Of a DNA stretch of 64,000 nt, positions 25,704 through 36,293 are shown piece by piece (the first letter of the stretch is position 1; each line of letters opens with the position of its first letter). The DNA is from Gautieria morchelliformis (lineage: Eukaryota > Basidiomycota > Agaricomycetes > Gomphales > Gomphaceae): contig WHVA01000577.1 in the NCBI GenBank assembly GCA_015179125.1, forward strand, positions 1 to 64,000. Direction: 5' to 3'. The position numbers and the translations under genes are program-made. A model generated the notes under the pieces. That model saw only the letters and a list, made by a program, of their open reading frames with translations. It was not told the origin of the DNA and did no database searches.

Positions 25704-27614
25704 ATGCCTCAGTATTTTGACCCATTCTTTCCATCCTTCCCCGCCGTCGTCGATCGGAGGTCAGTTGTGCCGCTAGACCTATTGAGCCACCGTGTCTATC
25801 GCATGCTTATATTACTGCCAGCTCAAGTGTGAATCACCGTCCAGACCATACGTGAGTCTCCTCAGCTTGTCCGTTAAGGTGGATCCGATCTTGTCTTGCG
25901 GCATCATAGGGTCCCGTGGGATACCATTGGCGGTTTCGACCCGGCACACGCGCTCACCAGCGCGATCGACCCATCAACCGGGTTACAGGGTGTGTTTGCT
26001 GGTCAAGATGCCGTCCTCACAGTGGCAGAGCAGGGTAGCACGATCACCTCACGCATTGCGCCAAGATCCGTCCCGCCCCGCGAGATTTACGCACCCGGTC
26101 CATTCCTCGTCTCCAACCACTATGCGGACGTGGCGGCAAACGGGGCAAGAATGGACGCGCTCGACGCTCACCACGTCGAAGCGATCGGGTCCCCAGGTAC
26201 GTCCAGCTTTCATATAGCCGTCCCTGAACTCACCATAAATCGACGAAAAGGTTACCCTAACCCGCACAATAACCTGGGCATTCGCCCTGTGCCCACGCAC
26301 TCGTCCTGGAATACCTGGATGACGCGTGCATCGCATCCCCTCCAGCAACCGCAAAAGTACGCATCGCTGACTTGTCGATAGCGCATACACTGACGCCACG
26401 CTTTCCTAGTTCCTGGGAGCAACACTCACATGAACAGGACACTGCTTGCACAAATCAGGCACACCAGAGGTACCTCGTCGCGGCAGAGAAATGTCACGTT
26501 GATACCCCCACTCAAACCATGACATTTACCGACAGTGCAACCGCCCAGGGCTCCATGCCTGTCAACGGCACTGGGTTCCAATATTACGAGTGGACGAGTG
26601 AAGCCCATAGTCACCTCCCGCTGTCGCAAGACTCTGTCCAATTACGATATACTGAGCTTGCTGCAATCAACTGTGCGTAACCTTTCTACTGTGCTTAGCG
26701 AGACACGGAGGGGGCTCATGCTGATATACCTTGTCTAGGGGCATCGTTGTCAAGCTACGGCAACGAAGCGACGGCCCATAGTCGGAACCAAACAGGCAGC
26801 AAGCATCCACAAGTCGTAGTTGGGGTTCAGAACCAGTGAGTACATGTTGGGAGACGTGCGAACAGCGTTTAACCGATGATTGGACAGATCCATCCCCAAC
26901 TACCAACCAAACAACTATAGTCACGACGATGGCCACGCATGTGATACCACATTCGTGCCACCGACCATGACCGCTCGTCTGGAGCAGTTGGAGGGAGGCT
27001 CCAGGCCGGTCAACGATCCCGCGCTGCGCAATTCAGTGCCAAAGACCCCAACACCAACTACACCGAGCCCTACCCGCACTCGCCGCCGCCCCCGCCCCCG
27101 CCGCACCCCGCCCACAGCGCCTATTACAGACATCATGCTTACAGAAGAGCGCATCTGTAAGTACGTGTCGCGAAAAGGCAAACCGTGTGGCCTCAACATG
27201 GCCTCCATTGCCGGATGGAAAGTCGCGCGACATTGGTATAGCTGCCATGCGATGAAGGAGTGGAAACAAATCCAGAAGAAGAAGATGGTCATGGCTGAGG
27301 CAACTATCATGAACACGCCAGCTAGGCTGCAAGTAGGAAACAGCTATGCTGCGCGGTGTCCATTTACCTTCTGCCGCCACCCCAACAACCCAAACAAGAG
27401 GTACATGAGACCGGACTCTCTCAACCGGCACATGAGGGCATGTGCAAAGGATTACAATGCAAATACATCGACGAGAGTAGAGGAAAAGGTGTCGCCATCA
27501 GCCTTGCAGTCAGCCAGCAGGTGCGCTCAATCCAACATGCGGCTGGGACAGTACGACCAGGAGGAGTTCGGGGATGAGTACCAGGCGGCGGTGTGGACAA
27601 TTCACCATGCGTGA
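25704..27614 (+). CDS. Hypothetical protein with C-terminal Cys/His clusters, 7 exons, 519 aa
   Basis: Exons are 25704-25759, 25828-25851, 25910-26196, 26251-26356, 26410-26672, 26739-26835 and 26888-27614. Every junction is GT-AG, every phase matches and the total is 1,560 bp including the stop. The N-terminal two thirds is low-complexity and rich in His, Asn, Pro and Thr. A basic Arg/Pro stretch (RTRRRPRPRR) leads into two Cys/His-containing modules. The first is CKYVSRKGKPCGL ... RHWYSCHAMKE. The second is C-X4-C ... H-X3-C, in CPFTFCRHPNNPNKRYM then SLNRHMRAC. This looks like a degenerate zinc-finger DNA- or RNA-binding protein, possibly a lineage-specific regulator. The first two very short exons are the least certain part. 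Confidence 0.75.
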
Positions 27615-27926
27615 ATCAGTCCAGTATAGAAGTTGATAGCACTGTACGAGGCGCAGGTTAAGTGCCGTAGCATCCCGTAGCGAAGATTCAGAAACATGGG
27701 TCGCTATCGATCGATGGGTGTGGGCAGCATATGCAAGCGGTCACGTGATAGCTTAGTGATGTCCCGGCCGCATTTCCCGATTCAACCTTACGCTCAGTAG
27801 ATCTACATGCTTTAAGTGCTTTGGTGGATCATCCTACCAGCGTATCCGCTAACGAGAAATATCACTTGAAAACACCGTCATTGATGAAGAGTAACGAAAC
27901 ACTCGAGCAAGGTCATAGGCAATGAC
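27615..27926. other. Intergenic region, no gene seen
   Basis: No coding sequence or repeat was recognised in this 312-bp spacer. Confidence 0.4.
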
Positions 27927-28086
27927 CTAACTCTCGCCGCCTTCCTTATCCAGACCGTATGCGATGGCAGCGGCTGAATGGTTGGTGACACGCAGGACCT
28001 CAAGGCCTGCGATGACGCCACCGTCCTTGGTGGCTTGACATTGAGCGTCGTGGAAATAGGGACGATAACGACCACAGGGGTATACG
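27927..28086 (-). pseudogene. Hsp70 ATPase-domain fragment, relic
   Basis: On the minus strand the reading [20 protein letters not shown] continues with VLRVTN and [15 protein letters not shown]. This is the conserved Hsp70 nucleotide-binding-domain segment (usual form YFNDAQRQATKDAG then [20 protein letters not shown]). Just upstream the preceding Hsp70 words (VVIVP) are in another frame, so a frameshift is present. NEPT has become NHS, losing conserved residues. Only about 53 codons remain and no flanking Hsp70 sequence was found. Confidence 0.85.
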
Positions 28087-28727
28087 CTGGTGAGGGTCAC
28101 ATTATGCGATAGGAGACCTGCGATATATATTCTATATAGCAATGCGCGAATGTCAAGATACGGTGGCAGGACCAAAAGGGAGATACATGCGCCTCACCAG
28201 CCATGTCAACTCACTTGGACTCGGCCATGCTGCGCATTATGCAAGTTTTTTAGACACTTGCGCTTTTCAAATTGCCTCACACATAATTCTCTAACTTTAT
28301 ACCGGGCGGCCGTTGTGAGTGGTACAAATGCTTCTCGGAATTCCGCACGGATACTTATACTGTCCCACTGTCCCAGCCTTTGGAGTCTCAACGACGCCAT
28401 GCATACGCGTGACTCGGCTCCCATATTCTGTTATTATATCCCATTCCGGCCCGTCTCTGCCCGCACAGGAAGTTTTCTGTCCACCCTGATAGCGGTTCTG
28501 GTGAAGGCCAAGACAAATGTTACGCTCGAGTACGCTCGGCCTGGCGATTTAATTGCCCGTCTTCCGAACTTGAAGACGGGCTTATGAGTCGCCCGACAAC
28601 CATTTCATTTTCCATGTGTTTACTAGAGTAAGGGCCGATACCGGCAGTCCCCTTGCACTGGAATTGAGCAAGACGGTAAACATTTGGCCAATTAATTTAC
28701 ACGACAAAGGCTATGTGACTAAGAACG

Positions 28728-29350
28728 TTATGCGTGAATCTTTTTCTTATGGCCATCCCTTACATTCTTCCTTTTCATGGGAGATGCAACCGGAGGTTTC
28801 GGGGGAGATATGACCAACATCTCGCGAATCAAGGGTATGCTCATGGCCTTAGCACTCCTACCAGCGAATACCCAGCTCGTGAGGGCGAAGTGCACCTCCA
28901 CGACGGCCCCTTTTAGCAATCTATCGTACTGGGACGGTACGATAGGGTCTCCGTTGACGTCGAAGGCGGGGAGGGGAGAAAAGTCGTGCGTGTGTTTCAC
29001 AGCATTCATTGCATCTCTTGCGGCATCGGTCACAAGCCAAGTAGCGAAGCTGAAAGGGTCTTTTAGAATACGAGTCAGGCACGTGTACCTTCAACAAAGC
29101 AATTAGGTCGTACCTTGGTCATCGTCGTCGGTTGAACGCATGGCTGGGCGAACACCACACAAATTACACTTATCTTTCGTAGTATGAAGTTGGGAAACTG
29201 ACCATTGACTTCGCTGCCGCCTTCACGGCCGTCAGGGCTATCCACAAATTTTTCCTGGAGAACAAGTGAGCCCGTAAGTACAAATCCATGTAATGAATGT
29301 GCGTACGTCGAAGAGATAGTGTGTGAGGGTGACACCTCCATTTACAACAC
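28728..29350 (-). pseudogene. Fragment of a fungal hypothetical gene
   Basis: The open segment 29060-28728 reads FSFATW ... DAARDAMNAVKHTHDFSPLP followed by AFDVNGDPIVPSQYDRLLKG and VVEVHFALTSWVF. This resembles a multi-copy basidiomycete hypothetical family often found in repeat-rich regions. Upstream pieces at 29160-29341 (LWIALTAVKAAAKSMVS) are probably an earlier exon. No start or complete exon chain can be built, and the 5' side runs into a tandem repeat. Confidence 0.4.
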
Positions 29351-29459
29351 AAGGATTTTTCTGCATGATAGTAGCACAGGACAAACAAGAGCTGTAGGAA
29401 AGGGACATGGACACGGACACGGATCAAAAATAAGGGACGAAAGAGGACAGTCGAACGAC

Positions 29460-30299
29460 GAACCTGCAGACGCACCCGGAAATAACGAGACTTTTGCAAA
29501 ACTACCTTGAAATCAGAAATAAATGCGTAGGAGAGGGATATGGTCCGTACTTGAACCATTGGAATGTTGAGGAGTGGCCACGACATTAGGAACTACCTTG
29601 AAATCAGAAAGAAAGCCGCAGGAGGCGGATGCGATCCGCACTTGAACGATTGGAAAGTTGAGGACTGGCCACGACATTAGGACACTCAAGAAAAGAACCT
29701 GCAGACGCACCCATAAATAACAAGACATTTGCAACACCACCATGAAAAGAGAAAGAAAGCCGTAGGAGGGGGATAGGAACCATACTTGAACGGTTGGAAA
29801 GTTGGAGAGTGGCCACGACATTAGGACACTTAAGATAATCGCGTGAAGAGAGACACAGACGACACGCAAGTAACGCAAGTATGACCAAAAGTAGGCCGTG
29901 CCGATGCGGCAACAGCACTTGGCCATGACAATCTACTTGAACGATTGGAATGTTGGGGAGTGGCCACGACATTAGGACACTTAAGAAAAACGCGCAAAGA
30001 GAGACACATATGACATGCAAGTAACGCAAGTATGACCAAAAGTAGGCTGTGCCAATGCGACAATAGGACACTTAAGAAAAGATCCTGCAAATGCACCCGG
30101 AAATAACGAGACATTTGCAACACTACCTTGAAAACAGAAAGAAAGCTGTAGGAGTGGGATAGGAACAGTACCTGAACGATTGGAATGTTGGGGAGAGGCC
30201 ACGACAATAGGACACTTAAGAAAATCGCGCGAAGAGAGACACGTATGACACGCAAGTATGACCAAAAGTAGCCCATGCCGACGCGGCAAGGGCACTAGT
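29460..30299. repeat. Long-period tandem repeat with alternating modules
   Basis: Five anchors of the phrase TTGGAAWGTTG..GAG.GGCCACGACA occur near 29558, 29648, 29793, 29945 and 30180. Between them are two kinds of spacer. Module 1 is CCTGCA.ACGCACCCGGAAATAAC ... GAAAGAAAGC.GTAGGAG. Module 2 is TCGCG.GAAGAGAGACAC ... GACCAAAAGTAG. The open frames in this block are products of the repeat and are not treated as genes. Confidence 0.8.
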
Positions 30300-31117
30300 G
30301 CACGTGCCCATGTGCCTGGTGCCTGCAGCTATCCCACGATTTTCCAGTGGGAGAGCCCTAGCAGAGCAAGGGGATAGATTTTACTATGTATAAATATGAC
30401 CCATGAAATCATTACAGTAATAGAAACATATACTTCTATACGATGTTCCTAGCAGTACTAGCCCAACTACCGATTGTGCCAAGGAAGCGACCCCCACTCT
30501 GACGACAATGCGTGGTGACGGTGACTGGAAAGAAAAGAAAATTCCAGGTTTATTATTAATATCATGTAACTCGAGGGAGGGCCGGCGTGCGCTCGGCAGA
30601 ACCCTTGCTCACAATGGTATCTAACAGTGAACACGGCATCACAGAGCATGTCTTGCAGTTGTGTACATAATGTACAGACATGAATACTCAGAATTGAAGG
30701 CTGCTTCGGTGCTGTGGACAGGCGGGGTTTCTTTGGAGATGTGGACGAGGTCCCTCCTGTTAAACTTCTCTTCATAGGATTCTGAGGCAGCCCTCTAGGT
30801 GACCAGAGCACTATCATCTCCCATAGGTTGGCTACCAACATACTCCCTTTTTTGCTCATATATAACCATTTGTGTGCAGGCAATGGAGGCAATGAGGGCA
30901 GCACACCAGGGTTGGAACCACTGTCTTGTCTTGAGAAAAGAGCACAAGTACAAGATTAGAAATATGCACACTGGAATGATGTGTTTCCAAGCCCAAGTAG
31001 TGCATACACCAGTGCTGGCAGCATTTCTAGCCAATTGACACATTCCAGGGGTTTGCAAGCTGGTAGATCAGCTACCCCCATATGCAGAGTGCACAAAGTT
31101 ATCAAACTGTGGACCAG
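30300..31117. other. No recognisable gene
   Basis: A TATA-like word (TATGTATAAATATG) near 30387 may belong to an old LTR. A minus-strand open frame (30467-30904) has a basic patch (SSTSPKKPRL) but no recognisable domain and is not called as a gene. Confidence 0.4.
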
Positions 31118-31526
31118 TGTCAGGGTTCACACGTTTCATTCCATGAGTTTCCATTTCCTTCCATGAGTTTCTGTCACCTTCTGTCACTTTCCATAACCTT
31201 CTGTCACTTTCTGTCACCTTCCGTCACTTTCCATAACCTCCTATGAGTTTCTATCACCTTCCACGAGTTTTCACAACCTTCTACAAGTTTCCATCTCCCC
31301 TATTATATAAGCCTTGCCAGCGCTATAAGACTGTAGCCAGTGTGGTAGTGTTTCCTCAGCTTGATCTCTGAGGATACCCACTATACAGGCAAGTCCCCAT
31401 GTATCTATCATTGGTAGATTTACAAACTGAGGATACCCACTACACAGTTGGTCACTGTCCTAGTATCGGCTCTTATCACCTTCAGTATCTTTTGGTTGTG
31501 GCTTCGTCATCAGTGTTGCCCTCACA
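31118..31526 (+). repeat. 5' LTR of a second element A (LTR A, 409 bp)
   Basis: It begins TGTCAGGG, ends CCCTCACA and is homologous to 1991-2355. A TATA box (TATTATATAAGCC) lies near 31301-31313. The proposed R start AGCTTGATCT is at 31358-31367. A 21-bp direct repeat lies at 31368-31388 and 31427-31447. It is 44 bp longer than the first copy through extra U3 tandem units. Sequence downstream is element A internal region, so this is a 5' LTR and not a solo copy. Confidence 0.85.
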
Positions 31527-31528
31527 GA

Positions 31529-31538
31529 AGATCAAGCT
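31529..31538 (+). other. Self-primer binding site of element A
   Basis: The word AGATCAAGCT, 3 nt after the LTR end, is the exact reverse complement of AGCTTGATCT at 31358-31367 inside the LTR. This is the layout of Tf1/sushi-type self-priming elements, in which the 5' end of the transcript folds back to prime reverse transcription. Confidence 0.7.
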
Positions 31539-31587
31539 CATAAGACGACCCCACACACTTTTCTTAACCAACCTTCATCTCAGCCTA

Positions 31588-31836
31588 TGGCAGACCAACT
31601 CCCAGATGCATACTGGGACTCCCTGGGTGAACATGGGCCATTCCTTTGAGGTCTCCTTTCCAGTCAAACACAGCAGCTGCAGTAACTTCAACTGCAGAAT
31701 CAGGAGTTGCACAGTCAGATTGCTAATGTTCATGACCACTTAGCCCATGCTGCCACCACCGCTGCTGTTGCTGCCGCTCAAACCCTTGCCCCCTCAGTAC
31801 CTCACAGTGTCCCTCCATCCACTCACTCTATCAAAG
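31588..31836 (+). pseudogene. Element A: start of gag, truncated
   Basis: An ATG at 31588 opens a frame beginning MADQLPDAYWDSLGEHGPFL, followed by a stop. The same frame continues with a Gln-rich coiled segment (QTQQLQ, LQLQNQELHSQIANVHDHLA) and an Ala/Pro/Thr tail. It is cut at 31837 by the LTR of element E. It is probably the Gag N-terminus of family A. Confidence 0.6.
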
Positions 31837-32399
31837 TGTTACGATATGATCCTTTGTAAGGTTGACCGAGCTCGGGGGCGAAACCCGGGGTAAGGTCCGA
31901 GGCTACGGGGCGAGGTTCTGATGGGGAAGTCGGAGAGGGACTAGGCTTCAGCTTATGTGCTGCGCCAACCCTACGCACGAGTCCCAACTTCGGAGGCAAA
32001 CGAATAAGAGGCGAGGTTTGGCTTAAGAGGCGAGGCTTAGAAACTAACTAGGGATCAAAGTATACGATAGTTGATTTTCAGACTGAGCAGTAGGAATGCG
32101 TACAAGTGGGTTTATATACGAGTGAGGGTACGAGTCAGGGGCAAGCATATTAGGGGGAGGTCAGGGTGAGGTCGGGGGGCGAGGTCAGGGCGAGGTAATA
32201 TACGAATGATGCGTGATGGAGCGGAATCAGTAACTAAGGGGATACGGGCATGGGATCCAGGTTGGATATGAGCTCTAGCTCTAGCTCGGGCTTGGGTGCA
32301 GGATAAGCATCATAAGTACTTGGGCACAAGTATCACAAGGCTCGGGCTCGGAAGAAAGGTTATACCAGTAAGTAACCGGCCAAAGGCCGGGTTCTTACA
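31837..32399 (-). repeat. 3' LTR of element E (LTR E, 563 bp)
   Basis: On the minus strand it runs from TGTAAGAACCCGGCC (32399) to ATATCGTAACA (31837). A polypurine tract (AAGGAGGGGATAC) precedes it and a TATA box (CGTATATAAACCC) lies near 32110-32125. It is rich in CTCGG/CCGAG-type words, as is the rest of element E. Confidence 0.85.
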
Positions 32400-32487
32400 G
32401 TATCCCCTCCTTATGGCCGAGACCCTCGAGGCTGTAATATGAACAAGGTTTGCCTATCCTTGAATCTAGATCCCGGCCCGATGTTAA

Positions 32488-33146
32488 GTAGCTGGAAAGG
32501 CCAAGCTTAAAGACCAGGGTGCCTGCGTATGGTGCAGGACACGATCGTTGGGCTGTAGTATAGCCCATGGTCATCGCAGCAAGGCGAACCCGGGGAAAGG
32601 TCAGGCGAGTGAGGCGGGCAAGAAGCGGGCGAGGAGTGGGGACAGCGAGGACGGACCGAGGCCAAGGAAAGAGGTGAAGGCTGGGACGAGGTTGAAGATG
32701 ACGACAACTCGAGCGATTGGGTCGAGCGGAACTTGGAGGTGAGGGCGGAGTGGATGGAAGCGAGGTTGAGTGAGGAGAAGGGAAAGGAGGCTGGGGGAGC
32801 GAGGCAGAGTGAGGGAAGAGAGGTTGGAGAGGTGAGGCAGAGTGAGGGGAAGGAGGCCGAGGTGGAGGAAGGTCGGAGGGCGAAGAAGGACAAGAAGATG
32901 AAAAGGTCGGAACGAAGTGCTGAGATGAAGGAACTGATAGCGGCGGTGAGGGATGTGGGGAAGAAGGTTGGTGAGGTTGGGGAGAAGGTCTGCGAGTTGC
33001 TGGGGGAGTTTAGGGCAGCGAATGATAGGATGAACAGGGCGGATGTGGAATTCATGAGTATAAGGCGGAGGCAGAATTACTTGAAGCGGATGCAGGGGGC
33101 GAGAGACTTGGCGAATTATGGGGGACATGGGGGTCTGGTGGAGTGA
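32488..33146 (+). pseudogene. Antisense Cys-cluster/coiled-coil ORF of element E
   Basis: This lies on the strand opposite pol, between integrase and the 3' LTR of E. The reading from 32488 shows a half zinc cluster C-X2-C-X6-C (CVWCRTRSLGC, 32524-32556). A Lys/Arg/Gly/Glu-rich linker follows. A frameshift near 32700-32740 leads into the 32733-33146 frame, a long charged coiled coil (ELIAAVRDVGKKVGEVGEKV) ending with a stop at 33146. I recall a widespread Agaricomycete hypothetical family with an N-terminal charged coil, Cys pairs and a C-terminal coil; this would be its C-terminal half. The N-terminal half would resemble the ORF at 63688. Function is unknown; DNA binding is an inference from the cluster. 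Confidence 0.55.
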
Positions 33147-33346
33147 AGTAGTAGTAGTAATGAGGAGGAGTCAGGCAAGGATAGCGAGGGGGAAGATATG
33201 AGGGTGTTGGAGTAACTAACTAAGGGAATAATGGAATTTCTTGGTGTTTTTCTTTTTCTTTTTGTTTGTTGTTCGACTGTGAGGATTTTTTGTTATCTAA
33301 CTACTGGGGGTCATGGGGGTTAAACAAGGAGATGACCATAGAGCAG

Positions 33347-34582
33347 TCAGCGGTCCTGGCTTGCCCGGATAAGACTCGTGGAAGTCAGTGACCAGCTCCG
33401 AGGCATGATCAAGCTCGGAAGCGAGGATCCATGAGGTTTCTTCGTCGGTACCTTCGTAACCAGTCCACCTAACGAGATAGAGCAGCTTGCAGCTCTTTCG
33501 TCTATTATCGATCTTGGAGTTGAGGATTTTGGAGACTTCAAACTCGGGCTCGCCGTCGATAACGACTGGGGGCGGAGTTGGCTGAACTCGGTTCGGGAGG
33601 TGTTGGGCAAGGCTGGTTCGAGCATGGATACGTGGAATACTGGACGGACTGAATGCATGTGTTCTGGAAGTCGAAGGGTGAAGGAGTGAGTACCCGCTCG
33701 GGAAATGATCTCAAAAGGACCCAAAAACTTCTCGGCGAGCTTCTTAGTGGGCCAAGTTGTTCTGAAGTACTGTGCCTTTACAAAGGCGAGGGATCCTACT
33801 TGGAAATCAGGGGCGGGCTTGCGACGAACACCGGCCGAGGCTTGGTAGGTCTTCTGAGCCTCGAGGATGGTGCGGCGAAGTTCTTGGTGAAGCTCGTCCA
33901 GGTCAACCATGAAGTCTCGAGCTTGTGCCGAGGCGAGGTCGCGCTCGGGGTGAACCACGAGGTTTGGGTGGTAACCCTTGTTAGCAAAGAACGGGGATAT
34001 ACCAGTGGTTGCGCTAGGCGCATTGTTGTAAGTGAACTCGGCTAGGGGAAGGAGCAAAGCCCAGTTGGACTGCTGATAGTTGCAGTAGATCCTGAGGTAC
34101 TGTTCCAAGGTCTGGTTAGTATGCTCGGTCTGACCATCACCCTCGGGATGATATCCCGAGGTGAAATGCAACCGCATGTCCAAGGCTTTCCCTAGAGAAC
34201 GCCAGAAGTGCGAGACGAACTCGGAACCCCTGTCCGAGGTGACGTGTGAGGGGACTCCATGCTTGGAAAAGACATGGAGGACGAAGAGGTGAGCGAGCTC
34301 TTGCGAGGTTATCTTGTCGGTGGTTGGAATGAAGATAACCTGCTTAGTGAAGCGGTCAACAATCACTGGTATGGAGGTGAACTTGGATGAAGGGGGAAGC
34401 TGCTCAATGAAATCCATAGAGATGGAATTCCAAGGCTTCTCAGGTATGGGAAGTTGTTTGAGGAGACCATAGGGCTTGTGACGTTGCGGCTTGCTTCGCA
34501 TACAAGTGGTACACGTCTTGCAATACTCCTTGACAAAGGATCTAATCCCTGGCCAAGTGTAGTCTCGTCGGATCAGCTCCAA
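33347..34582 (-). pseudogene. Element E: integrase and chromodomain
   Basis: A minus-strand pol segment with the integrase zinc region (YCKTCTTCMRSK) and the DDE core (SISMDFIEQLP, SDRGSEFVSHF, then the third acidic position in TEHTNQTLEQYL). The C-terminal barrel is FLGPFEIISRAGTHSFTLRLP. The chromodomain is present but in the next frame, 33570-33350 (CKLLYLVRWTGYEGTDEETSW), after a frameshift near 33590-33600. The element is therefore inactive. Confidence 0.9.
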
Positions 34583-36230
34583 GGTCTTGTTAACCCCGAA
34601 GTGTCCCGAGAGAATGTGGTCGTGCTTATATTGCAGGATGCGAAGTCGAAGGTCTTGGGCCGCTGGAACATAGGTTCAGTTTTCAAGCTTGAGGAAGTCC
34701 TCAGGGTCTGTGGTCCACCTCGGGTCATTAACCAAGCCGAGGTGCGACTTGGCTATGGGGTCCGAGGGGAGGTTCGCTAGTATGTCAGCTCGGATCTGCT
34801 CGGTATCAAGCAGCGAAGCGGCTCGGAGTACGACGGGAGCGAGGTTAGTAGCTCTAAGGGACGATGCCAGCTGGTGTTGAGTAAACACTGGCCGTAGGTT
34901 CTGTGGGTTTATGGTGGCATAGTCGCTATTCCCCTCTTTAAGGTAGACGTCCCATCGTCTAGTGAGAGAGTCAGGCTTCGTTCCAAGGCGACCAGGTCGG
35001 AAACGGATGGCAAGGTTGAATTGGGAGAGGTATTCTGACCACCGAGCTTGTCGACGGGTTAAGAGCTTCGTTGTTGAAAAGTATTCAGGGTTCTTATGAT
35101 CGGTTATAATGTCGACAGGGTCGCCAGAACCCTCGAGGTATTGTCGCCAGCGTTGAAAAGCTTCAAAGATCGCTAGGAGCTCCTTGTCGTAAACATCGTA
35201 GTTGAGCTCGGTAGAGGTGAATGTGTGGGAGTGAAAAGCGACGGGATGAAGTTCACCTTCCGAGGTTCGCAACGATAAGATTGCCGCTAAAGCGTAATCT
35301 GAAGCATCAGTCTCTACAACTAGTGGAAGATCAGGAATCCAGTGGGTAAGGATAGGAGCAGTAGTGAACGCTTTTTTCAACACGTTGAAGGCTTGTCGAC
35401 AATCCTCGGAAAAGTTCCAAGGGGTACCCTTGCGGGTAAGTCAGGTGAGAGGAATGGTGATGTCCGAGTAGTTGTGAATGAAACGTCGGTAGAAATTGGC
35501 GAAACCGAGGAAAGATTGGATGTCGCGCAGTTCGCGAGGTTCAGGCCAGTCTTGAATGACCTTTACCTTGTCGTCCACCATAGTGAGGCCCTCGGGAGAG
35601 AGTATGTGGCCGAGGAATTCAACCGAATCGCGATGAAACTCGCATTTGTCCTCTTTGGCGAAGAGGTTGTTGAGTCGCAGTCGTCGCAAGACTTCCTTGA
35701 CATGTTCAACATGTTTGGAGGGGTCACTGGAATAGATTAGAATGTCATCCAAGTATACCACCACACAAACGTCCAAAAGGTCGGCGAAAATCTCGTTCAT
35801 GAATCTCTGGAAAGCAGCAGGCTGTTAGTGAGACCAAATGGCATAACCAACCATTCAAACAACCCATAGCGAGTCCTGAAGGCGGTTTTCCATTCATCAC
35901 CCTTGGCCACCCATACGAGGTGGTAAGCATGAGAGCAACTTGAGTCGAGCGAGGTTATGTTGAAGGTAACCCATTGTTGTTCGCCAGTCGGAAAGCAGAT
36001 ACAGAGGTCTAGAGCTTGGGTAATGGTAGTGTTAGTACTACCATCAAATAGTTTCAAGGGTATAGGAGAGACAGGCTAAGCAGGCATAGAGTACTTCTGG
36101 ACAAATCTGGATTCAATAAAACAATCGGAAGACCCGCAGTCAACTAATGCAACAAAAGAGATGTCAGGAAGCGAAGGGGAGGTTAGGTTTACATTAAGGG
36201 AATCTTTGGACAACGAATGAGAAGCGGCAC
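34583..36230 (-). pseudogene. Element E: protease, partial reverse transcriptase, RNase H
   Basis: Pieces in order on the minus strand are as follows. The protease (FVALVDCGSSDCFIES) lies near 36150-36110. An abrupt join follows near 35910 from protease tail ([10 protein letters not shown]) to the middle of the reverse transcriptase ([20 protein letters not shown]), so the first half of RT is deleted. The RT active site [10 protein letters not shown] (35441-35800) is intact. RNase H (VVETDASDYALAAILS, NYDVYDKELLAIFEAF) lies at 34676-35383. Several in-frame stops and shifts separate the pieces. Confidence 0.85.
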
Positions 36231-36293
36231 TGAGTCTGAGCACACGGGTGAGGTTACCGCAATCCTCGGATTGTGTGGTTCTGAGGTTGCTAC

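Noticed and set aside
29460..30299. Overlapping minus-strand frames with repeated peptides; also considered as a CRISPR-like array
   Set aside because: Units are too long and too diverged for CRISPR, spacers are shared and not unique, and the genome is fungal. The peptides are products of the tandem repeat.
31837..32399. LTR E considered as a solo LTR
   Set aside because: No target duplication, and the minus-strand polypurine tract plus pol lie directly upstream; it is the 3' LTR of element E.
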